Assembly (NCBI RefSeq): GCF_030297175.1 | Contig: NZ_AP028070.1 | Location: 62,001-126,000 of the forward strand | Direction of reading: 5' to 3' | Length of the DNA stretch: 64,000 nucleotides | Source: Marinobacter sp. LA51 | GTDB taxonomy: Bacteria > Pseudomonadota > Gammaproteobacteria > Pseudomonadales > Oleiphilaceae | Shown: positions 46,646 to 57,200 of the stretch, in pieces | How positions within the stretch are numbered: position 1 is the first letter of the stretch | How the letters are laid out: every line of letters starts with the position of its first letter | Notes under the pieces: generated by a model | What the model saw: only the letters and a program-made list of their open reading frames with translations | Database searches by the model: none | What the model was told of the DNA's origin: nothing | Made by a program: the position numbers and the translations under genes

Positions 46646-46750
46646 GGTCTATCAAAAGTTCCTAATCAGTCATTGCTTGGGTAAGCCGTTCACAAGACGC
46701 CAGACCTAGCCATGACCGTCCTGAACCCACCCATTAGCCTGAGGACGAAA

Positions 46751-48994
46751 ATGACATCATCCAAAGCCAAGATTGTCTATACCCTGACCGATGAGGCACC
46801 TGCCCTCGCAACACGGTCACTTCTTCCTATCCTGGAAACCTACGCCAAGCCGGCTGGTATCGAATTTGAAACCAGCGACATTTCCCTCGCGGCGCGTATT
46901 CTGGCGAATTTCCCGGACTTCCTCGAAGAAGGTCAGCGGGTTCCGGATGCATTGGCGGAGCTGGGCGAGTACACCAAGGACCCAGACGCCAACATCATCA
47001 AACTGCCGAACATCTCAGCCTCCATCCCGCAGCTGCGTGCTGCCATCAACGAGCTGAACGAGCAGGGCTTCAAGGTACCGGAATACAAAGAGCACCCGGA
47101 CACCGATGAAGAGAAAGAGATTCAGTCTCGCTACGCGAAGGTTCTGGGCAGTGCCGTAAACCCGGTTCTGCGTGAAGGTAACTCCGATCGCCGCGCGCCG
47201 GCTGCCGTCAAAGCCTTTGCCCGCAAGTACCCGCATTCCATGGGCGATTGGAGCCCGGCCTCCCGCACTCACGTGGCGCACATGCGCGGTGGCGATTTCT
47301 ACTCCAGCGAACAGTCCGTCACCCTGGAGAAGGCCACTACGGCCCGCATCGTGTTCGAGAACAAGCAGGGCAAACAGACCGTACTGAAGTCCGAACTGCC
47401 GCTGCAGGAAGGCGAAGTTCTGGACGGCATGTTCATGAGCAAGACCGCGCTGGTGAAGTTCTTCGAAGATGCGATCAAAGATTGCGAAGACACTGGCGTG
47501 ATGTTCTCCCTGCACGTGAAAGCCACCATGATGAAGATCTCTCACCCGATCGTGTTCGGTCACGCGGTGAAGGTGTTCTACAAGGACCTGTTCGACAAGC
47601 ACGGCCAGCTGTTCGATGAGATTGGCGTGAACCCGAACAACGGCCTGTCCAGCGTGGTCGAGAAGATCAAGCAGCTGCCTGAGTCCAAGCAGGAAGAAAT
47701 CCAGGAAGACCTGCACGCGTGCTACGAGCACCGTCCGGAAATCGCCATGGTTGATTCGGTCAAGGGCATCACCAACCTGCACGTACCGAGCGACGTTATC
47801 GTTGACGCTTCCATGCCGGCGATGATCCGTAACTCCGGCAAGATGTGGGCGCGTGATAACAAGCTCAAGGACACCAAGGCGGTCATGCCGGAGTCCACCT
47901 ACGCCACCATCTACCAGGAAGTGATCAACTTCTGTAAGACCCACGGCGCCTTTGATCCCACCACCATGGGTACGGTACCGAACGTTGGTCTGATGGCGCA
48001 GAAAGCCGAAGAATACGGTTCCCACGACAAGACTTACGAAATCAAGGAACAGGGTGTTGTTCGTGTAATTGCCGAAGACGGCACCGTGTTGACCGAGCAC
48101 AACGTTGAGGAAGGCGATATCTGGCGCGCGTGCCAGACCAAGGACCTGCCGATCCGCGACTGGGTCAAGCTGGCGGTCAGCCGCGCCCGTGCCACTGGCA
48201 TGCCGGCGGTATTCTGGCTGGATGACGAGCGCGCCCACGACGCCGAGCTGATCAAGAAGGTTGAGACCTTCCTGAAGGATCACGACACCGAAGGACTGGA
48301 AATCCACATCCTGTCGCCGGTCCGTGCCATCCGCTGGACCATGGAGCGCCTGATTCGCGGTCTCGACACCATCTCGGTGACCGGTAACGTGCTGCGTGAT
48401 TACCTGACCGACCTGTTCCCGATCCTGGAGCTGGGTACCAGCGCCAAGATGCTGTCCATCGTGCCGCTGCTGAACGGCGGTGGTCTTTACGAGACTGGTG
48501 CTGGCGGTTCCGCGCCCAAGCACGTACAGCAGCTGATTCAGGAAAACCACCTGCGCTGGGATTCCCTGGGTGAATTCCTGGCGACGGCGGTGTCCCTGGA
48601 CGAACTGGGTGAGAAGCAGAGCAACGAGCGCGCCCGTCTGCTGGGTCAGACCCTGGACAAGGCCACCGAGCGCCTGCTCGAGAACAACCAGTCACCGTCC
48701 CGCGTGACCGGTGAGCTCGATAACCGCGGCTCCCACTTCCACCTGGCCCGTTACTGGGCGGAAGAGCTGTCCAACCAGGACAGCGACAAGGATCTGAAGG
48801 AGTTCTTCGCCAAGTTGTCCAAGCAGCTGGAAGAGAACAAGGACAAGATCCTGCAGGAGATGACCGACGTTCAGGGTAATCCGGCCGACATCGGTGGTTA
48901 CTACCACCCGCCGACCGAGCGGGTCTGCGAAGTTATGCAGCCCAGCGCCACGCTGAACCAGATCCTTGCCGACGCCCGTGCTTCTGTGAAGTAA
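46751..48994 (+). CDS. icd: NADP-dependent isocitrate dehydrogenase, monomeric type
   Basis: This TCA-cycle enzyme converts isocitrate to 2-oxoglutarate with NADPH formation. The 747-residue length and the blocks [39 protein letters not shown] and [18 protein letters not shown] are specific for the monomeric IDH-II family. The start at 46751 has GAGG upstream; an earlier in-frame ATG (46712) would add residues not found in the family. A bidirectional terminator follows. Confidence 0.97.
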   Translation: MTSSKAKIVYTLTDEAPALATRSLLPILETYAKPAGIEFETSDISLAARILANFPDFLEEGQRVPDALAELGEYTKDPDANIIKLPNISASIPQLRAAINELNEQGFKVPEYKEHPDTDEEKEIQSRYAKVLGSAVNPVLREGNSDRRAPAAVKAFARKYPHSMGDWSPASRTHVAHMRGGDFYSSEQSVTLEKATTARIVFENKQGKQTVLKSELPLQEGEVLDGMFMSKTALVKFFEDAIKDCEDTGVMFSLHVKATMMKISHPIVFGHAVKVFYKDLFDKHGQLFDEIGVNPNNGLSSVVEKIKQLPESKQEEIQEDLHACYEHRPEIAMVDSVKGITNLHVPSDVIVDASMPAMIRNSGKMWARDNKLKDTKAVMPESTYATIYQEVINFCKTHGAFDPTTMGTVPNVGLMAQKAEEYGSHDKTYEIKEQGVVRVIAEDGTVLTEHNVEEGDIWRACQTKDLPIRDWVKLAVSRARATGMPAVFWLDDERAHDAELIKKVETFLKDHDTEGLEIHILSPVRAIRWTMERLIRGLDTISVTGNVLRDYLTDLFPILELGTSAKMLSIVPLLNGGGLYETGAGGSAPKHVQQLIQENHLRWDSLGEFLATAVSLDELGEKQSNERARLLGQTLDKATERLLENNQSPSRVTGELDNRGSHFHLARYWAEELSNQDSDKDLKEFFAKLSKQLEENKDKILQEMTDVQGNPADIGGYYHPPTERVCEVMQPSATLNQILADARASVK

Positions 48995-49034
48995 GCGTCT
49001 TAAGGATCCAGATCCGGCTTTAGCCGGATCGACC

Positions 49035-49073
49035 AAAAAACCCGGACCGCCGCTTGGCTCTCCGGGTTTTTTT
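49035..49073. terminator. Bidirectional Rho-independent terminator between icd and ybaK
   Basis: AAAAAACCCGGA pairs with TCCGGGTTTTTT (12 bp), flanked by A- and T-runs. It can therefore end transcripts of icd (+) and ybaK (-). A smaller GATCCGGC / GCCGGATC hairpin precedes it. Confidence 0.92.
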
Positions 49074-49108
49074 GGGCCTGAATGGGATGTCGGTGCACCC
49101 GGAGCAGC

Positions 49109-49579
49109 CTAGTCCTGCTGCAACGGCACGAAGTGTCCGTTGACCAGTTGGGCCAGGTCGTCTGGTGCCAGCTCTATCTCCAGTCCGCGCCGACCGGCAC
49201 TGACGAAGACGGTGTCATAAGCCTCGGCAGAGGCGTCGATGAAGGTTTTCAGCCGCCGTTTCTGGCCCAGGGGGCTGACCCCGCCCAGGACATAGCCAGT
49301 GCTGCGTTGGACCGCGTTCGGTTGCGCCATAGTGGCTTTTTTGCCCTGGGCCGCGCGGGCAACCCGTTTCATGCTCAACATTGCCGTAACCGGGATCACC
49401 GCGACTGCCAGTTCCTTGCCGTCTACTGCCACCACCAGAGTCTTGAAGACACGGCCAGGCTCTACGCCGATCTTGTCCGCTGCTTCGGTGCCGTAGCTTT
49501 CGCAGGACGGGTCGTGATGGTATTCGTGGATATCATGGTCAATCCTGGCCTTTCTGGCGGCATTTATTCCCGGGGTCAT
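49109..49579 (-). CDS. ybaK: Cys-tRNA(Pro)/Cys-tRNA(Cys) deacylase YbaK
   Basis: This 156-residue trans-editing protein hydrolyses mischarged Cys-tRNA(Pro). It has the conserved catalytic Lys in FKTLVV and the GGVSPLGQKR loop, and it ends VNGHFVPLQQD. The start at 49579 follows CAGGAA; a longer version starting at 49597 is less likely. Confidence 0.93.
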   Translation of the reverse strand: MTPGINAARKARIDHDIHEYHHDPSCESYGTEAADKIGVEPGRVFKTLVVAVDGKELAVAVIPVTAMLSMKRVARAAQGKKATMAQPNAVQRSTGYVLGGVSPLGQKRRLKTFIDASAEAYDTVFVSAGRRGLEIELAPDDLAQLVNGHFVPLQQD

Positions 49580-49740
49580 GGAATTTCCTGGTGGCAATGG
49601 TCGAAGTAAAACTTAGCACAGTCCGGGTCGGTAGCCTTTGCCAAGCGCGTATTGAAGGCTCGACTTACACCCTCGCCATGACTATTTTAAGAGACAGCTA
49701 TGAGTTCTGCCCGGGCGCCACACATTGATGTGATTAACCA

Positions 49741-50946
49741 ATGACACACCCCCACGATCGATCGATCTCCAACCGTTTGCTGCCTGTGCGTCGGGCCTTT
49801 TGGGCGGCTTCCATATACCTGGTGGCCGGATTTGCCTGGATTGCCTTTTCCGACCGGGTTGTAGAGGCGTGGTTTGAAGACCCGGCTTCGCTGTCCCGGG
49901 TCCAGACCTGGAAGGGTTTTTTCTTCATTCTGGTCACCGGCCTGGTGCTGTTTACCGCCTTGCTCCGACAGCTACACAAGGACCGCGCCCTGCTGGCCCT
50001 CCAGCATGGCCAGAGCCAGGCCTTGCGCAACCGGGAGCGTCAGCTCACGGTGCTGATGGACAACCTGCCGGGAATGGCGTATCGGCGTCTGCGTGATGAT
50101 CAGTGGAGCCTGCTGTTCGTTTCTGATGGCTGCGTTGAACTGACCGGGTACGAGCCGTCGGAATTGATCGACAGCCGGCGCCTCGGTTATTCAGACCTGG
50201 TGGATGCCGCCACTCGTGAACGCGTGACTCGGGAAATAGCCGAGGCCCTCGCCGCCGATCAGCCGTTTTCAGTGGAATACGCGCTCACTCGCAAAGACAG
50301 GCGAGAAATCTGGGTATGGGAGCGCGGGCGTGGCGTGGTCGATGATCAGGGCGAAATCGCCGTGGAAGGTGTGGTGCTGGACATTTCCGACCGCAAGAAG
50401 CTGGAAAGCGAGTTGGAAGAGCTGGCCACCCGCGATTCCCTGACCGGACTGCTGAACCGTCGCGAGCTATCCCGTTTGCTGGATGAAGAGCTGGAACGGG
50501 CCAAGCGGTATCAACGCCCAATGGCTATCCTCTGGATCGATTTTGATCATTTCAAGGACGTGAACGACACCTATGGTCACGCCGCCGGCGATTCGGTACT
50601 CAAGTCGGTCAGCAAGCTTTTCCTTGATAGCGTTCGCAGTGTCGATCTGGTCGGCCGGTTTGGCGGTGAAGAATTTGTCATTGTGCTGCCCGAGATGGAT
50701 GTGAGCGAGGCCCGCGAAACTGCCGAGCGTCTGCGTGCCCGAGTCAGCGCGGTACCGCAGCCTTTGGGGAACGGCAATTCGGTTCACCTGACCATCAGTG
50801 TTGGCGTTGCCGTCTTCCCGAATCACGGTCTGAATTCTGGTCAATTGAGGGCAGCCGCCGATCGGGCCATGTATAAGGCCAAAGCGCGGGGTCGCAATTG
50901 TGTTTCGATGGCACACCTCTTCCCGCATGTTCATAATGACGCCTGA
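49741..50946 (+). CDS. Diguanylate cyclase with PAS domain
   Basis: The protein has 401 residues: two N-terminal transmembrane helices (about 22-42 and 60-78) with a short periplasmic loop, a PAS domain with PAC segment (about 100-215), and GGDEF (about 225-390). The catalytic loop is GGEEF near residue 309, and RSVD five residues before it is an intact inhibitory site. It should make c-di-GMP. The periplasmic loop is too small for a large sensor domain, so PAS is the likely sensor. Monocistronic. Confidence 0.92.
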   Translation: MTHPHDRSISNRLLPVRRAFWAASIYLVAGFAWIAFSDRVVEAWFEDPASLSRVQTWKGFFFILVTGLVLFTALLRQLHKDRALLALQHGQSQALRNRERQLTVLMDNLPGMAYRRLRDDQWSLLFVSDGCVELTGYEPSELIDSRRLGYSDLVDAATRERVTREIAEALAADQPFSVEYALTRKDRREIWVWERGRGVVDDQGEIAVEGVVLDISDRKKLESELEELATRDSLTGLLNRRELSRLLDEELERAKRYQRPMAILWIDFDHFKDVNDTYGHAAGDSVLKSVSKLFLDSVRSVDLVGRFGGEEFVIVLPEMDVSEARETAERLRARVSAVPQPLGNGNSVHLTISVGVAVFPNHGLNSGQLRAAADRAMYKAKARGRNCVSMAHLFPHVHNDA

Positions 50947-50995
50947 ACCAGTAATAAAAACAGACCACTGACCACTGAATTAAGGTTGTATCTGG

Positions 50996-52282
50996 ATGAA
51001 TCGTATAGCGCGCCGTGCCCTGCACACCTGCCAAGTTCCCGCCGACTTGTCTGCCGTTACCTACCGCGATGCTGCGGGCGAACGCCCGGACGTGGTCGGA
51101 GTCAGTCAGGAGACGACTGATGCCATTTGGCGCAGTGCCGAGGCTTTGTATCGTACTGGCGTGCATCCGGGCTTGCAGTTGTCACTACGGCACCGGGGCG
51201 AGCAGGTACTGCATCGGGCTCTCGGCCACGCCACCGGCAATGGCCCGAACGACAGTGAAAGCGTTCTGAAGTCGGCGATGACCACGGATACGCCCATCTG
51301 CTACTTCTCTGCGTCCAAGGCGGTCACAGCGTTGCTGATTCATATGCTGGCCGAACAGGGCCAGGTCAACCTGACCGATCCGGTCGCCTATTACTGCCCG
51401 GAATTTGCCCAGGGTGGCAAGCGCACGATAACCGTGCATCAGGTGCTGTCCCACCGCGGAGGCATCCCCGCCATTCCCCGGGATACCCCGATTGATGTGC
51501 TCTGGCAGAAGGATGAAATCTGGCGCCTGTTATGCGAGGCCACACCGGTGGAAGTCGACGGCGCCAAGGTGGCCTATCACGCCATCACGGGCGGCTTTGT
51601 GTTGCAGCGGGTGCTGGAGAAGGTCACCGGCCGTAGCATCGAGGAATTCCTGGATGAACACCTGCGCCAGCCCATGGGCATGAAATGGTTCACTTACGGC
51701 ATTGCCCCGGAGCACCTGCACCAGTTGGCCAGCAATTACGCTACCGGTCCAACGCCGCGGTTCCCAGTGTCCTGGATCGTCAATCGTGCCCTGGGCAGTG
51801 ACATTCACACGGTGGAAAAGGTTACCAACGATCCGAGGTTCCAGGAGGCGGTCATTCCCGCCGGCAACCTGGTTGGCACTGCCGAGGAAATGGGCCGGTT
51901 CTACCAGATGATGCTTAATGGCGGGATCTGGAACGGCAAGCGCATCTGCAGCGAAATGACGGTTCGGCGTGCTATCCAGCAATTTGGTTCGCTGCAGATC
52001 GACCGGACCATGATGATTCCGATGCGTTTCAGTGCGGGCCTTATGCTGGGCGGGAATCCGGTCGGCCTTTGGGGGCCGCAGAGTCGCGATGCTTTCGGCC
52101 ACGTCGGCCTGATCAACAAACTGTGCTGGGCCGATCCGGCGCGGGACATCTCGGTCAGCCTGCTGAACACCGGTTTCCCGATTGTTGGTCACCATCTGCC
52201 GGCACTGGCCAAGTTTGTCTATACCGTCTGCAAGAACTTTCCCCTGATCCCCGAGAATCAGCGGCCACTGGTGGCCGCGTAA
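50996..52282 (+). CDS. Serine hydrolase of the beta-lactamase (class C/EstB) family
   Basis: This 428-residue protein has the SxxK nucleophile motif FSASKA near residue 102, the Tyr-type motif YHAITGG near residue 194, and a late FGHVG block near residue 363 in place of KTG. There is no signal peptide, so it is probably a cytosolic esterase or peptidase rather than a beta-lactamase. The substrate is unknown. Confidence 0.85.
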   Translation: MNRIARRALHTCQVPADLSAVTYRDAAGERPDVVGVSQETTDAIWRSAEALYRTGVHPGLQLSLRHRGEQVLHRALGHATGNGPNDSESVLKSAMTTDTPICYFSASKAVTALLIHMLAEQGQVNLTDPVAYYCPEFAQGGKRTITVHQVLSHRGGIPAIPRDTPIDVLWQKDEIWRLLCEATPVEVDGAKVAYHAITGGFVLQRVLEKVTGRSIEEFLDEHLRQPMGMKWFTYGIAPEHLHQLASNYATGPTPRFPVSWIVNRALGSDIHTVEKVTNDPRFQEAVIPAGNLVGTAEEMGRFYQMMLNGGIWNGKRICSEMTVRRAIQQFGSLQIDRTMMIPMRFSAGLMLGGNPVGLWGPQSRDAFGHVGLINKLCWADPARDISVSLLNTGFPIVGHHLPALAKFVYTVCKNFPLIPENQRPLVAA

Positions 52283-52293
52283 GACCGCCGGGG

Positions 52294-52638
52294 TCAGAGC
52301 GTTCTCAGCTGGTCTTCAAGAATGCCCAGCACTGACGACAGGATGTCGCGGAAGTCGGTCAGTGTCTGGGTCCTCTGAATCACATCCTCACGGTTCTCAT
52401 CCAGTCTCTCCAGCTTGGGCACCACCCGCCGGATACCCTCGGTAATGACCTCGTATGGGTAGTGATGGTCCTGGATGCTGAGCTTGTTCATCTCAGCCAC
52501 TTCCTGACTGAAAATGCTGATGATGTCGTACAGCATGTCCTTGTGATGGATGTTGCCGGCTTCCCAATAGGCGTCATCCAGCAGTTCCAGCAAGGACAGG
52601 TATTCACGGAGGGTATCGGAGACGGAGGTCTGGGGCAT
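52294..52638 (-). CDS. Small helical conserved hypothetical protein
   Basis: This 114-residue all-helical protein has no membrane segment or signal. I do not recognise a family. ATG 52638 is chosen; a GTG two codons upstream is an alternative. It converges on the serine hydrolase, with the ends 11 bases apart. Confidence 0.6.
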   Translation of the reverse strand: MPQTSVSDTLREYLSLLELLDDAYWEAGNIHHKDMLYDIISIFSQEVAEMNKLSIQDHHYPYEVITEGIRRVVPKLERLDENREDVIQRTQTLTDFRDILSSVLGILEDQLRTL

Positions 52639-52799
52639 GGTCACTCTCGGACAGTACAGGGAATAATCTAAAGGGAACTATAGCAGGGCTGGCTACGTGG
52701 GGAGAGCGGTGACCCAATTCCGGCGCCCGGATAACAATGAAACTCTGTTCATTATTATTGCGCTTGGCGCTGTAGCTGGGCACACTCCGAGATTGGGAG

Positions 52800-53093
52800 A
52801 TGGACCTTATCAACACTCAATGGATGAGCAACCGAATGGACAAGCCAGCGCCCACGCCCGCCCACCAGGGCCAGTTCGAACGAACGGTGGACCTCGATCA
52901 CCATGACAGTGTCCGCAACCACGTGCACCAGCGCGTCAGCTCTGAAGTTGAACGGTTGCAGCGCCGCATTGAAGTCCTGCGTCTGACCCAGGCACCTCAC
53001 GTCGCGTTCATGATTTCCAGTTACCAGCGCATGATCGACCAGAAAAAAGGCTTTCTGCAAAACTGGGACCTGAGTGACCGGAGCATGAGCTGA
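52800..53093 (+). CDS. Small hypothetical protein
   Basis: This protein of at most 97 residues is rich in His, Gln and Arg, with one long helical segment (SSEVERLQRRIEVLRLTQAP). I do not recognise it. The start is uncertain: ATG 52800 lies immediately after GGGAG, while ATGs at 52824 and 52836 lack a clear ribosome site. Confidence 0.5.
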   Translation: MDLINTQWMSNRMDKPAPTPAHQGQFERTVDLDHHDSVRNHVHQRVSSEVERLQRRIEVLRLTQAPHVAFMISSYQRMIDQKKGFLQNWDLSDRSMS

Positions 53094-53108
53094 CAGTCCA
53101 GGGCCGGA

Positions 53109-54137
53109 TCAGTTGCGCAGCCCGCTAGGCGCGGTGGCGTAGCTTGAGGTCGGAGTGTCCAGATTCAGGCAGTAATCCGGATTGGCTTCGGTTTGGCCGG
53201 CGTTGTCGGGATCATCCTGTTGCGGTGGTTCGTCCAGTGAGGTGAACACCGCAACGGACGGATCGGTGTAATTCATTTCAATGCGCAGGCAATCAACGGT
53301 TTCCCCCGCAAACTCGAACTCCGGCCCACCTTCAGTGCCCCCGTTGGTGCCAATAGCCGTGCCATCAATTCGCACGATGTCAGTGTTCAGCCCCTGATAC
53401 TCCCGGACAAACGCCATTTCCCGCTCGCCCTCAATCACGATGCTGCCTTCCGTGAGTGCCCGGGCGCCGTCATTGTAACCGGAGGTCTGGAAGTCCCGTG
53501 CCAGGTACTGGGTGCCGAGGGTGGCGCTGGGGTTGGTGGTATCTGCTTCGAATGACCCGGACGCCACCCAGTTGATCACCCGGGTGACCCGATTGGAGCT
53601 GTCTGGCGTGTACACCCATTTCACGATCGGGTAACGCCAGCTGTACTCGGACACCCCCAGTCCGTCTGTCAACGCCTGCTGATCGGTGAATCGGATTGAG
53701 ACGTTGTTGGTGGTGTTGCTGTACTCGCCAGCCTGGCCGTCATCAATGCGCTCGCTCATGTAGCGTCGGCCATCGATAAAATTGCCAATAGCGCTTTCAC
53801 CAATCACCCGGCGCATCAAATCCAGCGGGTTGCGCACCGAGGCGATGGCCGTTGGGTCATCGTCTGGATAGTTCAGTTCCAGAAAGACGGCAAGTTGGGC
53901 GCGGATCCCTTCGGCGATATTCTGGTCTGCGGTGTCACCACTGTCAGCCGGCTCTACCGCCAGAACCAGGTCACTGAACAACAGAATGTCGGTGGCCTCG
54001 GTCAGGGCAAAGGTCGAAAAGGTAACATCCACATTTGTGGCGGGGTTGAAGGCACTTGGACCGGAATCCTCGGAACCGCAGCCGGCAAGCACCAGAGGGA
54101 TGCAGGCAATCCGAATGAAGTGGCGGAAATGTCTCAT
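53109..54137 (-). CDS. Hypothetical lipoprotein
   Basis: This 342-residue protein has a lipoprotein signal (lipobox VLAGC, Cys20) and then an acidic mature domain with beta-type composition and no recognised motif. Two cysteines (in VDCLRIE and DYCLNL) may form a disulfide. It is monocistronic and divergent from the hybrid kinase gene, which may point to a shared role in the envelope; this is inferred. Confidence 0.65.
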   Translation of the reverse strand: MRHFRHFIRIACIPLVLAGCGSEDSGPSAFNPATNVDVTFSTFALTEATDILLFSDLVLAVEPADSGDTADQNIAEGIRAQLAVFLELNYPDDDPTAIASVRNPLDLMRRVIGESAIGNFIDGRRYMSERIDDGQAGEYSNTTNNVSIRFTDQQALTDGLGVSEYSWRYPIVKWVYTPDSSNRVTRVINWVASGSFEADTTNPSATLGTQYLARDFQTSGYNDGARALTEGSIVIEGEREMAFVREYQGLNTDIVRIDGTAIGTNGGTEGGPEFEFAGETVDCLRIEMNYTDPSVAVFTSLDEPPQQDDPDNAGQTEANPDYCLNLDTPTSSYATAPSGLRN

Positions 54138-54265
54138 TTAGTCGGACTCTGAGGTGCGCAATCGCGGGTAAACCGCTAAAGTGATTGTCTGCGGGACACT
54201 CGGCCCCGCTGTGAATGCTGACAATAAACGATAAGACAGGCATCTGCCCGCGCGGAGATCACATT

Positions 54266-57200
54266 TTGCGGCAACGGCATTTTTCGACATCTAGCCCAGT
54301 GGTTCGCGTTGCGCTGCGCGTGTTCGTGGCGTTGTTGTTCCTGCTGACGGCATCGCTGTCATCGTCAGCTTCCACCCAGCCGGTCTGTCGTGACGGCGCC
54401 CTGGTTTTGAACAGCAGTACCACCTCCGTCCGTGACCTGAGCCGCTGCATCTGGTACCTGGAAGACCCTCAACAGCAGCTGGGTTTCAATACCGTCAAGG
54501 ATCGTGGCCTCAGCGCCTTTACCCGGCACGAGGGGGGCGTACTCAACTTCGGTTACACCGAATCAGCCTACTGGGTCCGGTTTGACGTGCGCACGCTCGG
54601 TAGCGCCGGGGCCAGCGACTGGATCCTGGAGCTGGCCCTGCCCCTGGTGGATGAGGTGCGGTTGTATCTGGTGCAGGGCGGTGAGGTCTTGCAGCAGAGC
54701 CGGGCCGGTTACCAGGACAATTGGACCGAGCGGGATCTGGCCGTCCCTAACCCTACCTTCCGGCTCGGGTTATTGCCGGATTCGGTGAACACTGTCTATC
54801 TGCGCATTACCAACACCAATACCTTCCGACTGCCGCTCAGCCTCTGGCATCCCGATGCCTATATCCAGAAAGTGTCCGTGGACGAGGTGGTGCGGGGACT
54901 GCTGTTAGGCGCCGTGCTGGCCATCCTTGCGTACAATCTGTTCGTTGCGGTGTCGGTGCGCGAACGCAGTAACATCTATTACGTGCTCTACCTGGTGTCA
55001 GCGGCCATATTTATCGTCACCGAACAGGTGCATGGTATCCAGTTGTTGGACAGCCGGCCGGCCCTGTTTGATAAATCCTACCTGCATTTTCAGATCATCA
55101 TGACCTGGTTCTGGGGCCTGCTGATGGCCCGCCACCTGCTGGAAACCCCGGAACGCTCGGCCGATCTCGACCAGGTGCTGCGGCTGTGCCTTTACTCGGT
55201 GGTGGTGACGGGCGTGCTGTCGCTGTTCCTGCCCTACCATGTGGCGATGGAGTGGATCGTCATTGGCTCTTTGGTGCTCAGTGTGGTGTTGATCGTGGTC
55301 AGCTATCTGTCCTGGCGCTATTACAACCCGGCCGCCCGCTTCTACTTCTTTGCCTGGACCCTGGCGTTGATCGGGTTCGGGGTTTATGCCCTCACCGTGA
55401 TGGGTTATCTGCCGCTCAATTCCCTCACCAACTACTCACCACAGATCGGGCTGACGGCCCAGATCATCCTGTTTTCCTTTGCCCTGGCCGACCGGATTAA
55501 GCAGGTTCAGGGCGAAGCACTGGGCTGGAGCCAGCGGGCATTGTCGAACCTGCAGCGCTATCAGTCGCTGTTTGATAATGCCATTGAGGGTGTGTTTCAG
55601 ATGTCGCCGGACCGTCGTTTCATCACCGTTAATCCGGCGATGGCAGAGTTGATGGGGTACGGCAATGCCCGTGATCTTCTGGCCCGGAACCTCGACGTGC
55701 TGGAAACCTGTATCGTCGATGATCGGGTCCGACAGCAGGTAGTGGCGAAGCTGGAAGCTGAGGGTAAGATCAAGGGCGTGGAAACCCGGTACCTGACCTG
55801 CGATGGCGAAGAGCGTTGGGCCAATATCTCCCTGCACACGGTGTACGACGCGAAAGGCGAACCCACCCATCTGGAAGGCACCTGCATCGATGCCACCGAG
55901 AGTCGCCAGCGCCAGCGCATTGAGCGCGAACGCGAACAGGAGCGGCTGGAAAAGGAGGTGGCGCGCAATTCGGCCGAGGCCAAGAGCCAGTTTCTGGCCA
56001 ACATGAGCCATGAAATCCGGACCCCGCTGGCGGCAATCATCGGTTATGGCGAGACCCTGCTGGAACCGGACCTGAGTCCCCAGGAAAAGCGCAGCAGCGC
56101 GGAAACCGTGGTCCGCAGTGGCCGGCACCTGCTGGAACTGGTCAACGATATTCTTGATCACTCCAAGATCGACGCCAACAAACTGGCCGTGGACGTGGTG
56201 TCGGTGGACCTGCCGGAGCTACTGGATGAAATCCGCGCGTTCTTTGCCCCGAGAGCCCGGGAAAAGGGCCTGGAGTTCAGCATTGTCTGTGAATATCCGT
56301 TGCCGGAAAGGATTCTCACTGACCCCACCCGATTGCGGCAAATCATTATTAATTTGTGCGGAAATGCGCTTAAGTTCACCGAAAAAGGATCTATTTCCCT
56401 GTTGATTCGGTGCAATCGTGCTGAGGAAACTCTGGTTGCCCGGGTGGTTGATACCGGTATCGGGATGAAGCCGGAACAGCTGGTTCGGCTGTTCGATCCC
56501 TTTGCCCAGGGCAGCGCCGCCATCTCCCGGCAGTACGGCGGTACCGGGCTGGGCCTGAGTATTTCCCGGCGCCTGGCAGAAATGCTGGGTGGTGATATCG
56601 AGGTCCGCAGCACCTATGGGGAAGGCAGTGAATTCGAGGTCTCGATCCGTACCGGAGCCCTTGCCAATGTATATTTCCTGCAGGATGCGTCGGAACTGAG
56701 CCAGCGCCGGCGCTCGATTCCGATGGTGCTGGCGCCAAGACTGACGGGACGCATTCTCTGCGCCGAAGACAACGAGACCAATCGGCGCCTGGTGTCGCTG
56801 TTGGTGGCGCGCACTGGTGCCGAGCTGGTGCACGTTGGCAATGGTGCTGAGGCCCTTGAGCTGGCCCTGCGCGACTACTTCGACCTGATCCTGATGGATA
56901 TCCAGATGCCGGTGATGAATGGCCGCGATGCCACTGCGGCGTTGCGGGAGGCAGGCGTCAATACGCCGGTGATCGCGCTCACCGCCAACGTCATGGCCGA
57001 AGACATAGCCGACTATCGTCTGGCGGGCTGCAATGAGCATCTAGCCAAACCCATCGATAAACAGCGTTTCTACGAGGCCCTGGCCAGATACCTGGAGTTC
57101 ACGCCGGAATCAGTCGAACCTCCGGCCCGTGCCTTTAAGGGACGGGTTCTGGTGGCTGAGGACAGCGAGGACAATCGTCGCCTGGTGGAGCGGATGCTGG

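Noticed and set aside
47015..48550. 511-codon open frame antisense to icd
   Set aside because: It is fully inside the coding region of a certain gene, with shadow-type composition and no ribosome site or motif.
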